From Ooceraea biroi (lineage: Eukaryota; Arthropoda; Insecta; Hymenoptera; Formicidae), in NCBI RefSeq assembly GCF_003672135.1, contig NC_039510.1, forward strand, positions 1,302,001 through 1,366,000: a stretch of 64,000 nt of DNA, in the 5' to 3' direction. Positions 10,101 to 25,100 of this stretch are shown piece after piece; the stretch's first letter is position 1, and each line of letters starts with the position of its first letter. The notes beneath the pieces are model-generated. The model was not told the origin of the DNA. It was given only the letters and a program-made list of their open reading frames with translations, and did not search any database. Both the position numbers and the translations under genes were made by a program.

Positions 10101-13100
10101 AAAAGCCGAGCGCAAAAATATCGCCTGTTTTTTTTTACGATCGTAACGATGCACAGTCATTATCATCTCTCGCGTGGGCGAAGATGTCGTGTCAGCTTGG
10201 TATCTCGGCAGGAACGCAAGCCGAGTCGAGGTCGCGTGCCACGAGAGATGCAACTGCAACGCATCCACAGATCCACCGCGTGAGATAATTACGGTTACGT
10301 AAGGGTAGCGGCCAGAAATGGATGACGGGGGCGGCCGGCAAGGACGGCGCATGGAAAAAGGACGCCGCACCGTCATCAGAATGCATCGGATGCGGAAGAA
10401 GAAGGAGAAGCGAGCGCAAATGACACCTAGTTCTTTAATTGCGCGGGAAACTCGCGGCGATACCAGTTTTTCGCGAAGCGAGTTCTCCCCCTGTAATCTC
10501 GCGGAGGAGACCTTCCTCTCGCGACGTACCTCTGACGACGTCATTGAATCAGAATGATTCATTTAAGGTGATGGCAAACGTGCAATCCGACGAGGAAATT
10601 GCGTTGGGGAATAATTGCTGTCGTTAATCTCATTAATTCCGTCCTGTTGCATAATGCTGCGGGACAAAGAAGGATTGCTGAGGATACAGCGTGTCGATGA
10701 GCAATAAAGTACGCTAAATCTGGCAACAATAAAATACGCTAAGATATGCATATGTATATGTATGCGAGTACGCTAAATGGGGATATATCGAAGTCGACTC
10801 TTATTCCTTTCTATAAATTCACAAATTTGATTTTTATTGATATCTTTTTATTCGGTACATTTATGGCGATACAATCGCCGAAGCGGAAGTTCAAGAACGT
10901 GCGAAATCACACATTACATTGGTCTGGATCGACAAGATCTCCACAAAGAAACCAAGCGAATAAAGATTCAATGAGTGCGTCGAAAAAACTGTTTTCACGA
11001 TGCTGTGACGTGAAAAACACGTTAATTTATTGCTGCACCAGAATTATACGCATTGGAGTTCCGTGTTTTAATTGATACCACGAAGAGAAGACCACACGCG
11101 AAAATGCCGCCGTTTAATCGCTCGGCGGATTATCATTCTTCCGATACCGGCACGATGATCGTGCCGTGCACGAGGGGAATAATTATCGGCCGATTAATTA
11201 TCGCGAACGTTGCAATTTTCTCCATCGAGCGCAATTAATCCCGTTAGCGGACCGAAAGAGATGCGATGAATTAGACAGTTCCACGATTAATTACGTGACC
11301 TTCGGTCACAGCAGTTACGATAACATGACGATAACGTGACGATGAGTTAATTGCCGACGCGCAATCTTGTTTTCAACACAATCTTTTTATGTAATAAAAA
11401 TCTATTTGCAGTTACGCAAATACTTTGCGAATAATGTATAATTATGTTTATGTTGGGAATAACGTACGATAATAGCGCAGTAGCGGCAAGAAAAAGGGCA
11501 TCATTATAAACGCCGTTGCAGTGATTTTGCCTTGGCGAGATAGTCGATCTGTGCACGGTGAACGATGCTCGATGACAGAGCGGCTCAGCAACTTTTGTGG
11601 CACAGAGGAACGTCTATATTAGATCTGAAGAAAAGCGGCTGTGCCAGCTCGACAAAGCGCTTTGATTCCGCCGATGATTGTCGGTCGCGCACTCTCATTA
11701 ACGATCCTTACGTCACCTTGATGAACGAAGAAAACTGTAGACAGTACGCGTCGCCAATGTCGATTCAATCGAGCTGTTGAATACAGGGACTTCTTACTCT
11801 TTTATATCAAAAAGTCCGATTAGCGGCAATTATATTGCCAAGTCGCATTTATGATACTGATTACGTAAGACGCTGTAAGATAACGATCGAATGCGTTCTT
11901 CATCTCGGCAGACAAACTCATTCGTTTCCTGTTAGCTTCTCGAGAAATTCCATTTGCAAATTCTCCAGAAGGCCGCGCGAATCGCGGAAACATTTGTAAT
12001 CTAAAAATTACTCGGAGGAGCCGGAAGAATAAATTCCTCGAAAATGTTTACTGAAATATCTTATATAAAATTGTTTCTGCATGTAGAAGTACCGAAAAGC
12101 TTAAAAGAGTTTCTCCAATTCGCTTCACTTCACTTCATCGTGGCGTGATTTATTTCACGGTGCGACCCTGAATTTACGTATCATGTGGTCGAGCTACTTT
12201 CAGCCGATCTTGCGATCTAAACGTGCATTAAAAGTTCTTGCGAAGCACCTTCAGCGAGCCGGAGATAGAAATATAGAAATGCTAAGTAAAAGCGCGATAT
12301 TTGTTCAGTAATGGAACTCGCAATCGAATGGAGAAATTGCAGACCATAAATTCCGATGTTTACGTCGATCGTCCGTTACATAGTATATTAAACGATGCCG
12401 CAATTAAATTATTCCCAAGATCAGTATGACGTTAATTGAGAAGGGCGCGGTACCGGGAACAATTTCCTTACGCGCGCCAGCAGCATCGAATGTTCTACGG
12501 TTTGTCGGCTGTTCTACCGTCCATTCGCTCGTTCTATATCCAATTATTTTCAGATCGAGTATCGTGACTCACGGTGATCCACGATTCCCTTCTGTTTTGG
12601 CGTCACTTCGTTCCGTTGCGACGTGTTTCTCAATCGGGGACGAAGACGGGAATAGATTTTTCGGAAGCAGACACTGGACTCTTTCGGAAATCACACGACG
12701 CAGTGCCATGTCGTGCTCGTATACGTATATACATATATATATGTACAGACGCAACATTTACTACGCGTGATAAATGGGGAGATCATTGTCGCAATATCCT
12801 GTGCGCTGAGATCAGCGGGTCGTGGAATAAATACGGACTATGCAGCCGCTTATCCGTGCCGCGAAAATTGCGAGCTGAATGCAGTCGATTCTCGACCGAT
12901 GACTTTGGTCGAAGTATATTCTTTGACATTTAGCGCCACTTGCATCGCCCAAAAATATTGATTATGCATACAAAAAATACCAGTTTTGCAATGAAACGAG
13001 CGTCGATGATTTATGAAAGTAAACACTTATTTATTTATAACGCTGTCGCGCGAGTTTACGTTTCCACGAAGACACTTTGCTTAAATAAGAATCAGTGACT

Positions 13101-16100
13101 CACTCTTGGTCGCGTTCTAGACGCCTTTGCAGATTTTCAGCCAACGTATCTCCGAGATATTCTAAACATTAATTTTATTTATACTTTATTTATACGCTTT
13201 TGAAGAGAATCGAGCTATCATGAGTGCGTGCAGGTGAAAACTGGAAATTAAGTAAAAAACCAATCGTCTTTCTGGAGCAAGAGACTCCGCTCTGGAAACC
13301 GCGTTGCTTGTTCATCTGGAAAATCTTGCAGTCGCGCGAATTGAGTCCTCACTTTTTCAGTACGTCGCATCACGGCTGCATGAGCGCTGTTGATTCTCCC
13401 GAATACCGAAGCATCAATAAAAAGCGATACCGCATTATGCAAATCCCGCGAAACCACCTGATTGTTATTCATACTCTTCATTTCGTACAGCGCGATTTCG
13501 CTTCCGGTGGACTTTCCGTGTTATCCGCGTGACGCGAGCAGATTGGTGCTCTCAAGCCAACAACTTCGAACCGAAAAGAGCGCTGAAATTGCTGCTGAAA
13601 TCGCGCCTGAACCAGCGCGATACCATCGATCGCGGCCGAGATACGTCGATCGCCGAAGTACCTCGCCCACGTTTCCCGTTGTGGAGCGTGTGTGGCTGTT
13701 TGGTCGGTCGATTGGTACACAGGCGGCTGTGCTCTACGTGCGGTGAAGGGTATGCCACGCGAAATGTTCTGCGGGCTTAGGCGTGGCTCGCGGGAGAAAT
13801 AAGAAAGGGACCTGACCGCCGCAAATCGCCGGCGTGTGTGTTACACTCATTACACCCGTCTCGTGTATCGTATCGACGACTAGAAAGGCCTTACACCACC
13901 GTGGCTTCGAACTATACGATTGCGAGCCGTAATGCTAACTTCCCAAGACAAGAGGAGTTCGCCAACGCGGCCCCAGACGAAAAGTATTCGCCTCGATCCC
14001 GCTACCAAGTCGCTTGGTACCAAAAAGACCGTGTTTCGAGACCGAATCCGGGTTCACGGTGACGGGACCAGGCGTCTTCCTCTCGTTAAAATTCATCTCA
14101 CGACTTGTCGTTTCTTTGGACGACATCGCGTACGTCACTCGTTGGTTTTTATTGTATGGTACATCCTAGGATTGAACTCGTCTTTAGAAATCCGTGAGCG
14201 ACTGCGGGGTCCCACCTCCGGAATAGGCCGAAATCTTGATTGTTGATCTTTGATGGCAGTGGAGTGATGGCCACGGTGACTCAACAACGCGAGAGAAAAT
14301 TGCGACTTAAAATGCTGCTTCATGGTACTTAGCGCAGTAAATTAGATTAATGTCTCGGTGGAGTGTACTTCTCCGGATGTCCATTACCAGGCCAGGTTCT
14401 CGATGCGAGATCTGCGCTTCGCTACGGGCTACGTAACGTTCTTAAAAGCGTATTTCGCTGGAGGGAATTCGCGGGAGAAATGTCGAGGATATTACCGTGC
14501 ACAGTGTGGAAACGCGATACGAGTATCGACCGCTAAATGCGAACACAGTGTGCATTTCCTTCAAGGTGTTACCTCGGCACGTGTTGCACGCGCGCTGTTT
14601 CCTGTTTGTCAGCGACAAAAACGCCGAGCGAATGAGTATTACGAAACGGCATGAGCCGAGCTAATGATGGCGAATCATCCGCCAGATGGTACAATGAAAA
14701 AAATATTCAATTTCGCTGTCGTGCATGAGATTGAAGACAGAGAGAGGGATACCCGATACCAGGATCACAAAACGATTTAAAGTACGCGGTGAAATCTGAA
14801 TCGTTGACATGGATAAAAAAACGAAGAAAGTATTTCGAATATTTGCGAGATCAGCATTGAGTGTGCATCGATCAAGTGAACTCGCTATTGCTTTATGAGG
14901 ACGGCTTCCGGTATGCAGTTGTTACGATGATTAACATGTTGAAGCAAAAAATATGAGTGACGTACGCTTGAAAATCAGGCGAACTAATGAAAATTTATGA
15001 GACACCGTTGTTACAACCTCTGCACAATGGCGCCACCGATACACGTAAGAATAACATTTATCACCTTCGCAGACAAGAATTCTCGTCGAGCCGTTACCCC
15101 ATCGAGAATTCGTCGCGGTGCTGGAACGTCGATGATGAATCAATTTTCTCAGCTAACGGGGTTTTTTTTATCTCCGTATGTTGCGGTTAGCGCAACGGTT
15201 CTTATTCCGGATGCTGCATTTTTGCAACATTACGCGGAATAAATTCCACCCGCAACGTTCCCATGAAAATGTTAACCGGTGATCAGCGAAGTATAATATT
15301 AATGACATTAATATTAATGAAGACAGTGGTCTCAGTGATTAACCAGCCCACCGGAGACACGCTGCTAATACGATTTACAGAAATAAATCGATCATTTCCG
15401 TAACGATCGAGAAGGATAAAATGCCGTGTGCTACTCAGGATACGTACCATGAAGAAGTGCGTTTCTCTCGGACGTGCGCGTCGAATGCGGAGATAATATC
15501 TTCCCTCGCGGACACGTGAACGCGCGAATATCCGACTATATGAGAAAAATATGAGAGTTAAATGAATAGGACCGATTCCACAGGAAATCACGGGGAAAGC
15601 GATGAACGTGCAGCGCGCCTCGACGGCGATGACACTTTCGCTCGATGGTGCTGTTCCCCCGCGGAAAGCCGTTGCGTCGCGTGTAAAAATACTGACGATG
15701 CGACGACTGGAATCCGTAATGAACAGCGGAACAGAAACGGGCCATCTTCCACTCGAATTTCTAATTCCACGAGCGAAAGGGAAAATCGCGAGCGCAGGAA
15801 AGTCACGGCGCTAACGACGGCGGGACAGCTCCAGAATTTTTGCACGAAATCCGAAATGTCGAAATCTCGTTCGAGAAATCAGAAATCTCTGCTTCCATGT
15901 ATGGGGAACTGTCGGAGTCGCAGCGATCCTTTCAATGCCCACACAGTCATAAATACGACAAGAATAGTAAAATCTATTAATCAATATATTTGTTAGTCTC
16001 CTTGAAATACTTTCTAGATATTGACGAAAAAATATTCCGAAGGTGCATACTTGTTTTCGAAACGTTTCTCTCTTGAACAGAATATTCTCTCCCTCTTTGA

Positions 16101-19100
16101 ATTTTGCAGTTTACGATTTATTTTCAGCAACAGCGTCATACCGGCAGCAACGGAGAATTACCTGGCGAATTTATCGGATTTATAAAATCTCACAGAAATG
16201 AAGAGCTGACCTACATGCGAGCGTATTAACTGCTCGCTAATGTGAGGCAAGAAATGGAACGACGTGAATTCTAAAAGCGAGCCTGATAGTCGGCACGGAT
16301 TTCCGATTTCCGTTGTGAGCAGAACGAATCGTGGAAAAATCGCGAACGATGACGAGCGTCATCGCCAACTGCGATCATCAATCAATCCTTTAGAAATGCA
16401 ATGCAATGTCGCGCTAGATTTCGCTCACGCAAAGTAAACATGTAACATGCAAAGGAAACGCTCGCAAAAATCAGTTATGTGCAAAAACACGTTACAGATA
16501 TCGCGCGTTATGCCAACTGCAAATCGGTGGCCAACCAGTTACGCAGTCAGCATGTTTTCTGCCACGATTACCGAGAATTTTGGATTTCTTTAAACGCACT
16601 TCGCGTTAGACGCTGCTTGCCCGAGAAATTTACAAGCGACACATGTGGTTCTCGTAACGAACGAGATGTGGTGCACGGATGTGATGCAGCGGATGCATCC
16701 CGCCGATCATGTGCCAATCGCGACAATAATAGAACGCCAGTAACGTTTGGCGCCTTCCGGTGAAGTAAATGAATCAGTCTAATTGATAACCGGCAAGTCG
16801 CAAACTCATTACTGAAGCCGATTAACAGGCCGTCATTGTGCGTCGAAACGTAATAACTGAGGGCGTGACGAGATCTATCTATTCATTTAGAACGCTTAAG
16901 TGATTCGACGTACTTGCCTCGAGTCGCCTTCGCAAGAAGGCCGGACGCCAATCAAGGCGTGATTAAATTAAGGGTTACCGTCTTCGGAAATGACTCTTGT
17001 TCTTGTTGCAAGAAATCTTTCTGTATGAAAAAGAAGAATACAAAGTGCATGCTCATATTCCACATGTTCCGCAGTTTCTACTGCGTCCTAGATGAGCAAT
17101 GGGGGAGACATAAAAAGCCCCGGTTAAAGGCCATAACACCAAGCATGGTCGCGAGGAGCAACCTTTTCGCCGTGATCTTGAAATTAACCAATTCGACCTA
17201 CTTCCCAGCGGTGCTCGTTAAATTCACGCGCGCGAGAAACTGCCTTCTCACTTTCTGCGTAAAATCACGGGAAAACGTAAGTGCGCACGATCGCGAACAA
17301 TGGCTCGTACACGCCCGACAAAAGAATATGGGCCCCGTTGTTTGCGTTTTGAGCGTGGTTGAGAGCGCCAGGGCGACAGGCTGAGCGAAACGAACCGAAC
17401 TCGTGACAAAATGCAACACTCCTCTAAGCTCGAAACGGAACACGTTCGATCGCGATTTCGATTGCGATTCCGCAAACTCGATAACCCGCAAAAACGGAAA
17501 AGATATATAATCTTAACAAGCGTGATATATAATCTCGATGTAACTTAAAATAAGTGGCGTTTCCTTCATTAAATTTATCACATACCTGTAGGAGCGAGTA
17601 ATTCCGAAATACGGAAGTCGAAAAATCATCCAGCATTATATGCTGTTATAGTATGTAATTGCGCTTGTATAACGTTCAGTTGTATAACATTTAGTTGCGT
17701 ATTGATTATATTTATGCGTATGCCATGCGTCTTGTACAACCTTCCGCGGGATTAATCCAGATCGAACGTGAGCGACAAATCGACTCACTGATTTCAATCG
17801 AAAGCTAAGACAAGATTAATTAACGTTCATTAGGAGCAACAATCGCGTCAATTTAAGAGCGCCCGGTGTCAGGAGCGATGTGGGAAGCAAACATAAAGAA
17901 TGGAAGGCTGAAAGCGAAAATTTCACTGTCACGTCTTCAAGTATCACGTCTCAACCTGGTTCCCAGGAACCGCACGGCACAAGAAAATACTTGTAGCGAT
18001 TTTCCCTCGCGATTTTCGTCGGCACTTTCCAACGCGCGCGCGCGTTCTCTCGCTTTCGATCTAAAATTCAAGATCGCGGGGTCGATATCACATCGCGATA
18101 AGTGCAACACGGCGCGCCGTTATAGAAGGCGCAGTTAATTTAACGAGATTGTGCATCGGCGAGACCGTTCCCGTCAATCTCACGTGTTAATAAGCGCGAG
18201 CTAAGGTCGGCAGGAACAATGGGAAGATCGTATCTATGATTCTCCACCTAGCAGCTCGTGCTCCCATGTGTTTCTCAGTTTTGATGAAGGCTAATGACCC
18301 GCGACCTTATAGCAACAAAGCTGTTCACCACTTTGTTCTGTAGGATTTTATTACGGCGATACAACAACGAAATATCACGCTATAATGTGCCAAGTACTCG
18401 GTGAACCGTATCAACCATGTAATCTTTTTTGAATTGAATCTCGCTTTAATCTGACGAACAAGAATCACGAATAAGAGCTTTTTACATCCAATGCTCCGAT
18501 TATCCTTCCGAAAATGTCCTCGTTTGCCATCGACCTCGCTCGTTTTGAAGAGTTTTGTCATAAATTCGAATGTGACTCGACTAAACTTGAACTATCGAAT
18601 AAATAAATGATGACGATGAAAGCCAGAAGCGTCGATATCGCGAGTATCGAGCAGTCGTTATCACACAAACGAAATTATACATGCGTAATTAATAATTAAC
18701 TATTGCATTATTTCACACCACAAATATGCTGTACAATCGCCGTAGCGGAATAATTAATTTCACACGTGCTCCTCAGGGTCACCTTTTTCTTCTCAAGTAG
18801 GAAGATGACAAGATCGATCTTCCTTACGACCTCTTCCCAGCATCCCGAGAACGCGAAGGCACGCAATGAAGATTACATCCGGACGTCTCATAGCATGATC
18901 AGGCGGCGCTTAAAAATTCGCAACACGAAGAACAGTGATGCTGTGATGCTTTGATACTGCCGCGGAGTTGACTCACGCGCGATCAAATAATCCGAAACGA
19001 GCCGCATCGTCGCGTTTACGACGCGGTCCAGGACGGAAGCAATTCCTCTTCAAAGCGCGCAATGGGCTCTTTCGTCCAGGACGAGCGGACTTGACCTTGT

Positions 19101-22100
19101 CCCCGCTGACTCAAAGCTCGTTCGCGGGAAAACCGCGCGCGCGTATGTGAATGAACGGTATCTTAAAAATACCCTTTTGTCATAGAGTGATCTGCGCGCG
19201 AATGCACGGCCGATTCTGTGTGCGTCACGCAAGACGTCACATCGATGACGGTTCGCATCTGGATGATGCCGTCACGGTCCCAGAATACGATGACGATATT
19301 GCGAAAGGACGCGGTAGATCGTCGATTCGCGTGAACGCCGATGACAAACGCACGATCTCGTCGCGATTCTCCTAATTTGGCTGCGCGCGAGGATTAATCG
19401 CGTTGACAGCGGACGGATTGTCGGATTGTTCGTGCAGAGTAGATCAATTCGACTCGGTTCGTCGAACCCGAAGAAAAATGCGAGAACGCGGGAATAAGAT
19501 GCGCCCGAGAGATAATGGATGGATAATGGACGCGATCGCCTTTCTCTGCTTTCTTACGTAATTGATGCATTGTGCAGAATGATACGTTTTGAAAGCACGC
19601 ACTTAGCTTCAGCTGTTGGACTTTTTGCACCGGTGCAAGAGTCAATTCCGCATCGAGATCACTCGCGATCAAGCCCAACTGGCCCGACCGAACTTTCGTG
19701 CACGTCCGCGTTCGCCGCACGTGACCAGCATGATGAAGCGATGTTCATCGGTTGTTCATATGCAAACAAGCATGTTCCCATATAATACTTTTACCATACA
19801 ACACATGAAGATTCACCGTGCGCCGATAGTGACAGGGGACTCCATCTTTTAAGCGAGCAAGAGAGGTAATGTATCTCCTGCCATCGCGAAAATCATGAAG
19901 CTTCCGAGTCAATGGGCATGACATGTCAAGCGAGTTGACACGTCGAGTCGATACGGAAACCACTTGGATAACGTGGAGAAACCTCTGCGAAAGTTATCGA
20001 GCTGCTGTAACCTCGACTTCATAATATTTTCCACTACTTATTCCACTTTGTAGCTGATATCAGTGATCGCAATCATCATCGCAATTAAAATAGTGGATGC
20101 CGGTACGAGTTTACCTATAAGCGGCTCGATATCGACTCGTTGTCGGATAGTTTCCGCACGACGATTGACATGCAACCGATCGATGCAACGTTCACGCAAG
20201 GTGATTACTTATGAGCGACATCATTTCTCACGGTTTCATCGTATTTTCCGCGCTCATTATCGGCTTTGGAAAGAAGGAGGTGTTAATGCCACACGTCTGA
20301 GAAACAAACGCGGAATAAAATCGTAACATGCGCTTATTACAGATTCGTAATGTCCATTGTTATTGCATTAAGAGCAGCGCTGATACGCCCGCGGATTATT
20401 TTCTATTAATGGACCGTGACTACTCGGTGAAAGCCGCGTGAAAGTTCTTATTTAAATTTGGATCTTATCGCACGGGTAATTATGCAATATATACGGCAAC
20501 GCGTAAATCAGGAAATGTAATGTAAACGTATTAAACGGTGACGTAACGTAAATAATATTTTGTTTATTGTACCACGTAAGTGGTATTCCTTTTTATTGTC
20601 ACGCGTAAGCGATACTCGTGATCGCCGAGATTCGGAATGAGGAAATTCATGAAGGAATTTATTGAGGATAAAGAAGATCGAAGCGGAATTTCTGGCATCC
20701 AGTAGAAGCTCGTGGCGTGTCTTTTGCACGCACGTCTGTCATCCGGTGAATAGTAAGTTTCCACGTTTCTATTTCTGTTCCGAACAGATCGTATCATTCG
20801 CTAAATAGACGGGTCAAGATCGTCACGTCCATCTCGAATAACTAAATAACACGGAATATCTGAAACCCATTAAAAACCGGAGGTCTTGATTTTTACTATC
20901 ATGTGCGAAATAAATGTGCATATTTATATTTATAGCCCGAATGATCGTGCAGAAAATAAATATTCAAACGCACTTCGGAGAGATTTTTTCCTGATAGTCT
21001 ACAAGTTTATTATTTAACGCTACGATCCTGCAATATTACGTGACAGGATGTCCGAAAACCACAAAAGCACATATTCTATTCAAGACCGCATATTCTCAAG
21101 AACAAAGCAAGATAAGCGAATACTTCGTTTTACGACCGCGACGAATGTTATCGAGACAAAACGAATCAACGTACTAACACAAACATGTCAGCGATTGACA
21201 TCGATAATAACGAATTAATTTCGCAAAGAGGACTGTCGAAACTCAACGTAACAAGACTAATTGACTCCAATCAGACGCCAATTTGAAAGAGCGCGTATAT
21301 AAATGACAGCAGAAACCCTTCCTGTCGATTCGACCAAGAACTGCCTTGAAAAAGAGCGAAATAGGGGGGACCGTGAGGTGAGAGAGGAAGGGCACGCGAG
21401 CGCAGCAGGACGATGCCTTCGGGTACAGACACAGTCTTAAGAGCGACCGGCGACATTGCACACGCGGCTTCCACTTCCTCTAGCACCTCTGGTCTCGCGG
21501 AGGTCTTGCATGCAAGGTGTTCTCCAAGCGCGCGAACACCGCACGCGGATTCTGCCGGGGAATCCGCGCGCAAGTCGCAAGAGTCGCATCGCGTCACCTC
21601 GCATCGCGTCGCGGCATCAGGGAAAGAGTGGGATGACACTGGCGCAGGGCCAGTAGAGGATCCACCGATATAAAGATCGCCAGTCACGCGGCGTAGAAGG
21701 CTACTCGCTCGTGCATCGTCGTACAAGAGTGCAGTTGGTTGCATCCCGCAGCACGCACAGCTTGCGGCGGCTGGTGGCAGTGTGTTATGGTAGGAGAGAC
21801 ACGTTGCTCCTGGTCGTCGGGATCGCCTTCACGCGCGCAATCGTGCAGATGAACTCGTTGGTGCGCGATACATGAGGCTTGAAGCAGCCGGTTACCGCCG
21901 TCACGCATCGAGGGAGACTCTGTTGACCGAGGACGCCGGTACACGGCATTAAGAGACGATCGTGAGTGCATCATCGCAGTTATCTCTGAGAGAAAGATCC
22001 TTCCAACGTGCGACGAGAATATCCCGCGTGAAACGCAGTCGACGTGTCACGTACCTCCGACAATCGTGTTCGACCTTCCGGTAGCTACGCTACGTGAGCT

Positions 22101-25100
22101 AATAGCTGTTGATAACCGATACGGACGATATAGCTAACGAAGATGAAATCATCACGCGTCGCATTTTGCCAAACAGAACAGTTGCGTTTGCAAATTTGTT
22201 TTAGACTTCGTCGTTTCGATGGATACTAGTAATGATAACGTTGTCAAGAGATAAGGTCGGTTTTCAATGCATAAAAAAACATATCTTTTTAGAAAAATAA
22301 AATTGGAAAGGTGATAAGTACACAAAACTGCAGCCGCCGATGTTTTCGCGAATAGAAATTTTCTGAATCGCAGATTCGTTCTGTGATGAACGCGATACTA
22401 CTTTGATACTCTCGATGATACATGACCGAACTTGGTGTATCGCTCATTTATCTGTCTTAACACGCGTATCTATCCCATTTATCTAACCGACGCGAAGGTT
22501 TAGGAGGTCTTCCGAGAAATATTAATTATAATGCGCGCGGTCATCATGCGCCAGGATGTCGGTTATTATTGCATATCCATCGCCGACCGTGACAGCAGGC
22601 AGGAACGGCGGTTCTCCAACGTGTGGCAAGCGTAATTTCTACCAGACACTTCACAAATTCGCGTGCGAGAAATTTATATAACATATACAGGGTGGTCCAC
22701 TTAAATCGATCATTTTAGATATTTCACTTGTTTTTGATAATACGAAAAAATGTCTAAGGAAAAAGTTGCACCGTTCGAAGGGGCTATCATGATGACAGAA
22801 CAAAAATTTTTTCAAGGCTATTTTTTTCGGAGATTCAAAGGTCAAGATAATTTTTTTAAATGGAACTACATAATTTTGTTTGCGCAATTTTATAGCCAAC
22901 ATCGAGAGGAGTTCAGCGACCTATGACAACATGACCTTTAAATGATCTTGAACGCGGGAAACAGAAAAATCAAACTTTATGCTCTTCAACACAAAAATTT
23001 ATTTAAGGAGGTGTTCGAAATGATATCCTCCGACTTCAATACATTTTCTAATACGATGCACAAATGATACTCTTACCCTTTCTATCATTTCTGAATTTAT
23101 ACTAGCACATGCATTCAAAATGCGCTCTCTCATGTTCTCTTGTGTAGTTGGTACATCATTGTAAACAGTGTTCTTTAACATTCCCCACAAAAAAGTCTAA
23201 AGGATTCAAATCAGGAGAACGTGCTGGCCAACTGATATGTCCTCCTCTTCCTATCCAGTGTTCCGGAAACGTTTCGTGTAAAACTGTACGTGCAACACGT
23301 GCGTTATGAGCCGGACAACCACCATGCTGATACCACATTTGTAAACGAGTTTCTAACGGCACCTCTTCCAATAAGTTTGGTAATTGTTGGGACAAAAAAT
23401 CAGCATATTTTTGACCATTTAATGTACCATCAATAAAGAAAGGGCCAATGATTCGATTGTGTAAAACACCACACCATACATTAAGACTCCATGGACGTTG
23501 ACGTTCTACTTGTCGAAACCACCTTGGATTTTCAACGGACCAATAGTGCATATTTCTTCTATTTACTTGTCCATGGTTAGTGAAAGTTGATTCATCGGTA
23601 AACAATATTCTGTTGAAGAAGAATTCATTGACCTCCAACTGTTGTAGCACCCATTGACAAAATTCTATTCGATTAATAAAATCATTTCCATGAAGTTCTT
23701 GATGCAATGCAATGTGATATGGATGAAATGAGTGGCGTTTAAGAATGCGTAAAACACTTGTCTTGGAAATACCAGTATTTCTTTGTATTTGTCGAGAACT
23801 GATATGTGGATTATTTGCCACTGCAGCCAAAACAGTAACTTCTGCTGGTTCATTAGTTTGCAAACGAGGTCGCAGTTTCTTACGTGAACAAACACTTCCA
23901 GTTTCACGAAATGTTTTAATAAGACGGTCAAAAGCAGCGCGAGACGGTAAACGCTTTTCAGGGTATCTTTGGTCGTACATTCTCTGCGCCTCTGTAGAGC
24001 TTCTTCCGCTTTCACCGTAAATAAGAAGCATTTCTATTCTTTCCTCTTTTGTATAATTAGTCATATTTAAACTCTGATATCGAGAAGCTCAGGAAATGAA
24101 CTGAACTGCGAAAGCATTTCACGATCATAAATATTTACATACACATACACACACGCACACAATACATGTATGGAATTATTTCAATCTTACATTCCATTGA
24201 ATTCCAGAACATGAGAGTGTTTACCGATGAATCAATGTTCACTAACCGTGGACAAGTAAATAGAAGAAATATGAACTACTGGACCGTCGAAAATCTAAAG
24301 TGGCTTCGATAAGTAGAACGTCCATGGAGCCTTAGAAAATGTATTGAAGTCGGAGGATATCATTTCGAACACCTCCTTAAATAAATTTTTGTGTTGAAGA
24401 GCATAAAGTTTGATTTTTCTGTTTCCCGCGTTCAAGATCATTTAAAGGTCATGTTGTCATAGGTCGCTGAACTCCTGTCGATGTTGGCTATACAATTGCG
24501 CGAACAAAAATATGTAGTTCCATTTAAAAAAATTATCTTGACCTTTGAATCTCCGAAAAAAATAGCCTTGAAAAACTTTTTGTTCTGTCATCATGATAGC
24601 CCCTTCGAACGGTGCAACTTTTTCCTTAGACATTTTTTCGTATCATCAAAAACAAGTGAAATATCTAAGATGATCGATTTAAGTGGACCACCCTGTATAG
24701 GTAATAAATAGCAAAAAAATAACCAGAAATAAGATGCTTTAAAGATTCTCCAGAAATTTGCAAAGTTTTTTTTTGTATAAATCTGCTCTCTTTTTTTTAG
24801 AGAACGATTTCCGGATAGACTTGCTTCCTGCGTTCGTGCACTCGACTCTACTTCGTCGAATGAGCTTATATCACGGAGCGAAATGGAAGGTGTTGTCAAT
24901 CGTTCCCGCGGTAATCGTCTCTCGCGTGGCTGGGGGTTCTCTGGGGTATCCGGTCAATCGCGAATTGCTTGCGAAAGCTGGGACTTCCGGCGACGGCTTA
25001 ATGTATTTACGACGTGTCTAATTACTTTCATCTCGTTTTGTCAATTATAACGCATGATCTATCGATCGATCGGCGATCGATTGCTTTCACCTCGATATAA

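Larger units (their letters stand above)
22684..24699. mobile_element. Mosaic Tc1/mariner-class element with 365-base terminal inverted repeats
   Basis: The element runs from TACAGGGTGGTCCACTT (22686) to its complement AAGTGGACCACCCTGTA (24697). It is flanked by TA on both sides, the standard target duplication of this superfamily. It is about 2,012 bases long. The left and right 365-base ends (22686-23050, 24333-24697) are inverted copies. Both carry the 3' end of the transposase gene, including its last codons and stop. Next to the right copy is a second, internally deleted transposase fragment on the plus strand. The element therefore seems built from two copies in opposite orientation, with the normal 5' end replaced by a second 3' end. 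It sits in the big Naa15 intron. The ORF is defective, so it could move only with help in trans. Confidence 0.88.

Noticed and set aside
9999..10562. 187-codon open frame on the minus strand in the Naa15 intron
   Set aside because: Low-complexity Arg/Ser composition, no leader, no domain, and overlapping frames of similar length on both strands.
16914..17384. 156-codon open frame on the plus strand
   Set aside because: No family match that I can recognise and no splice context; probably chance.
21380..22080. CpG-dense block as a coding gene
   Set aside because: Overlapping open frames on both strands but no recognisable protein; at most a regulatory or 5' UTR region.
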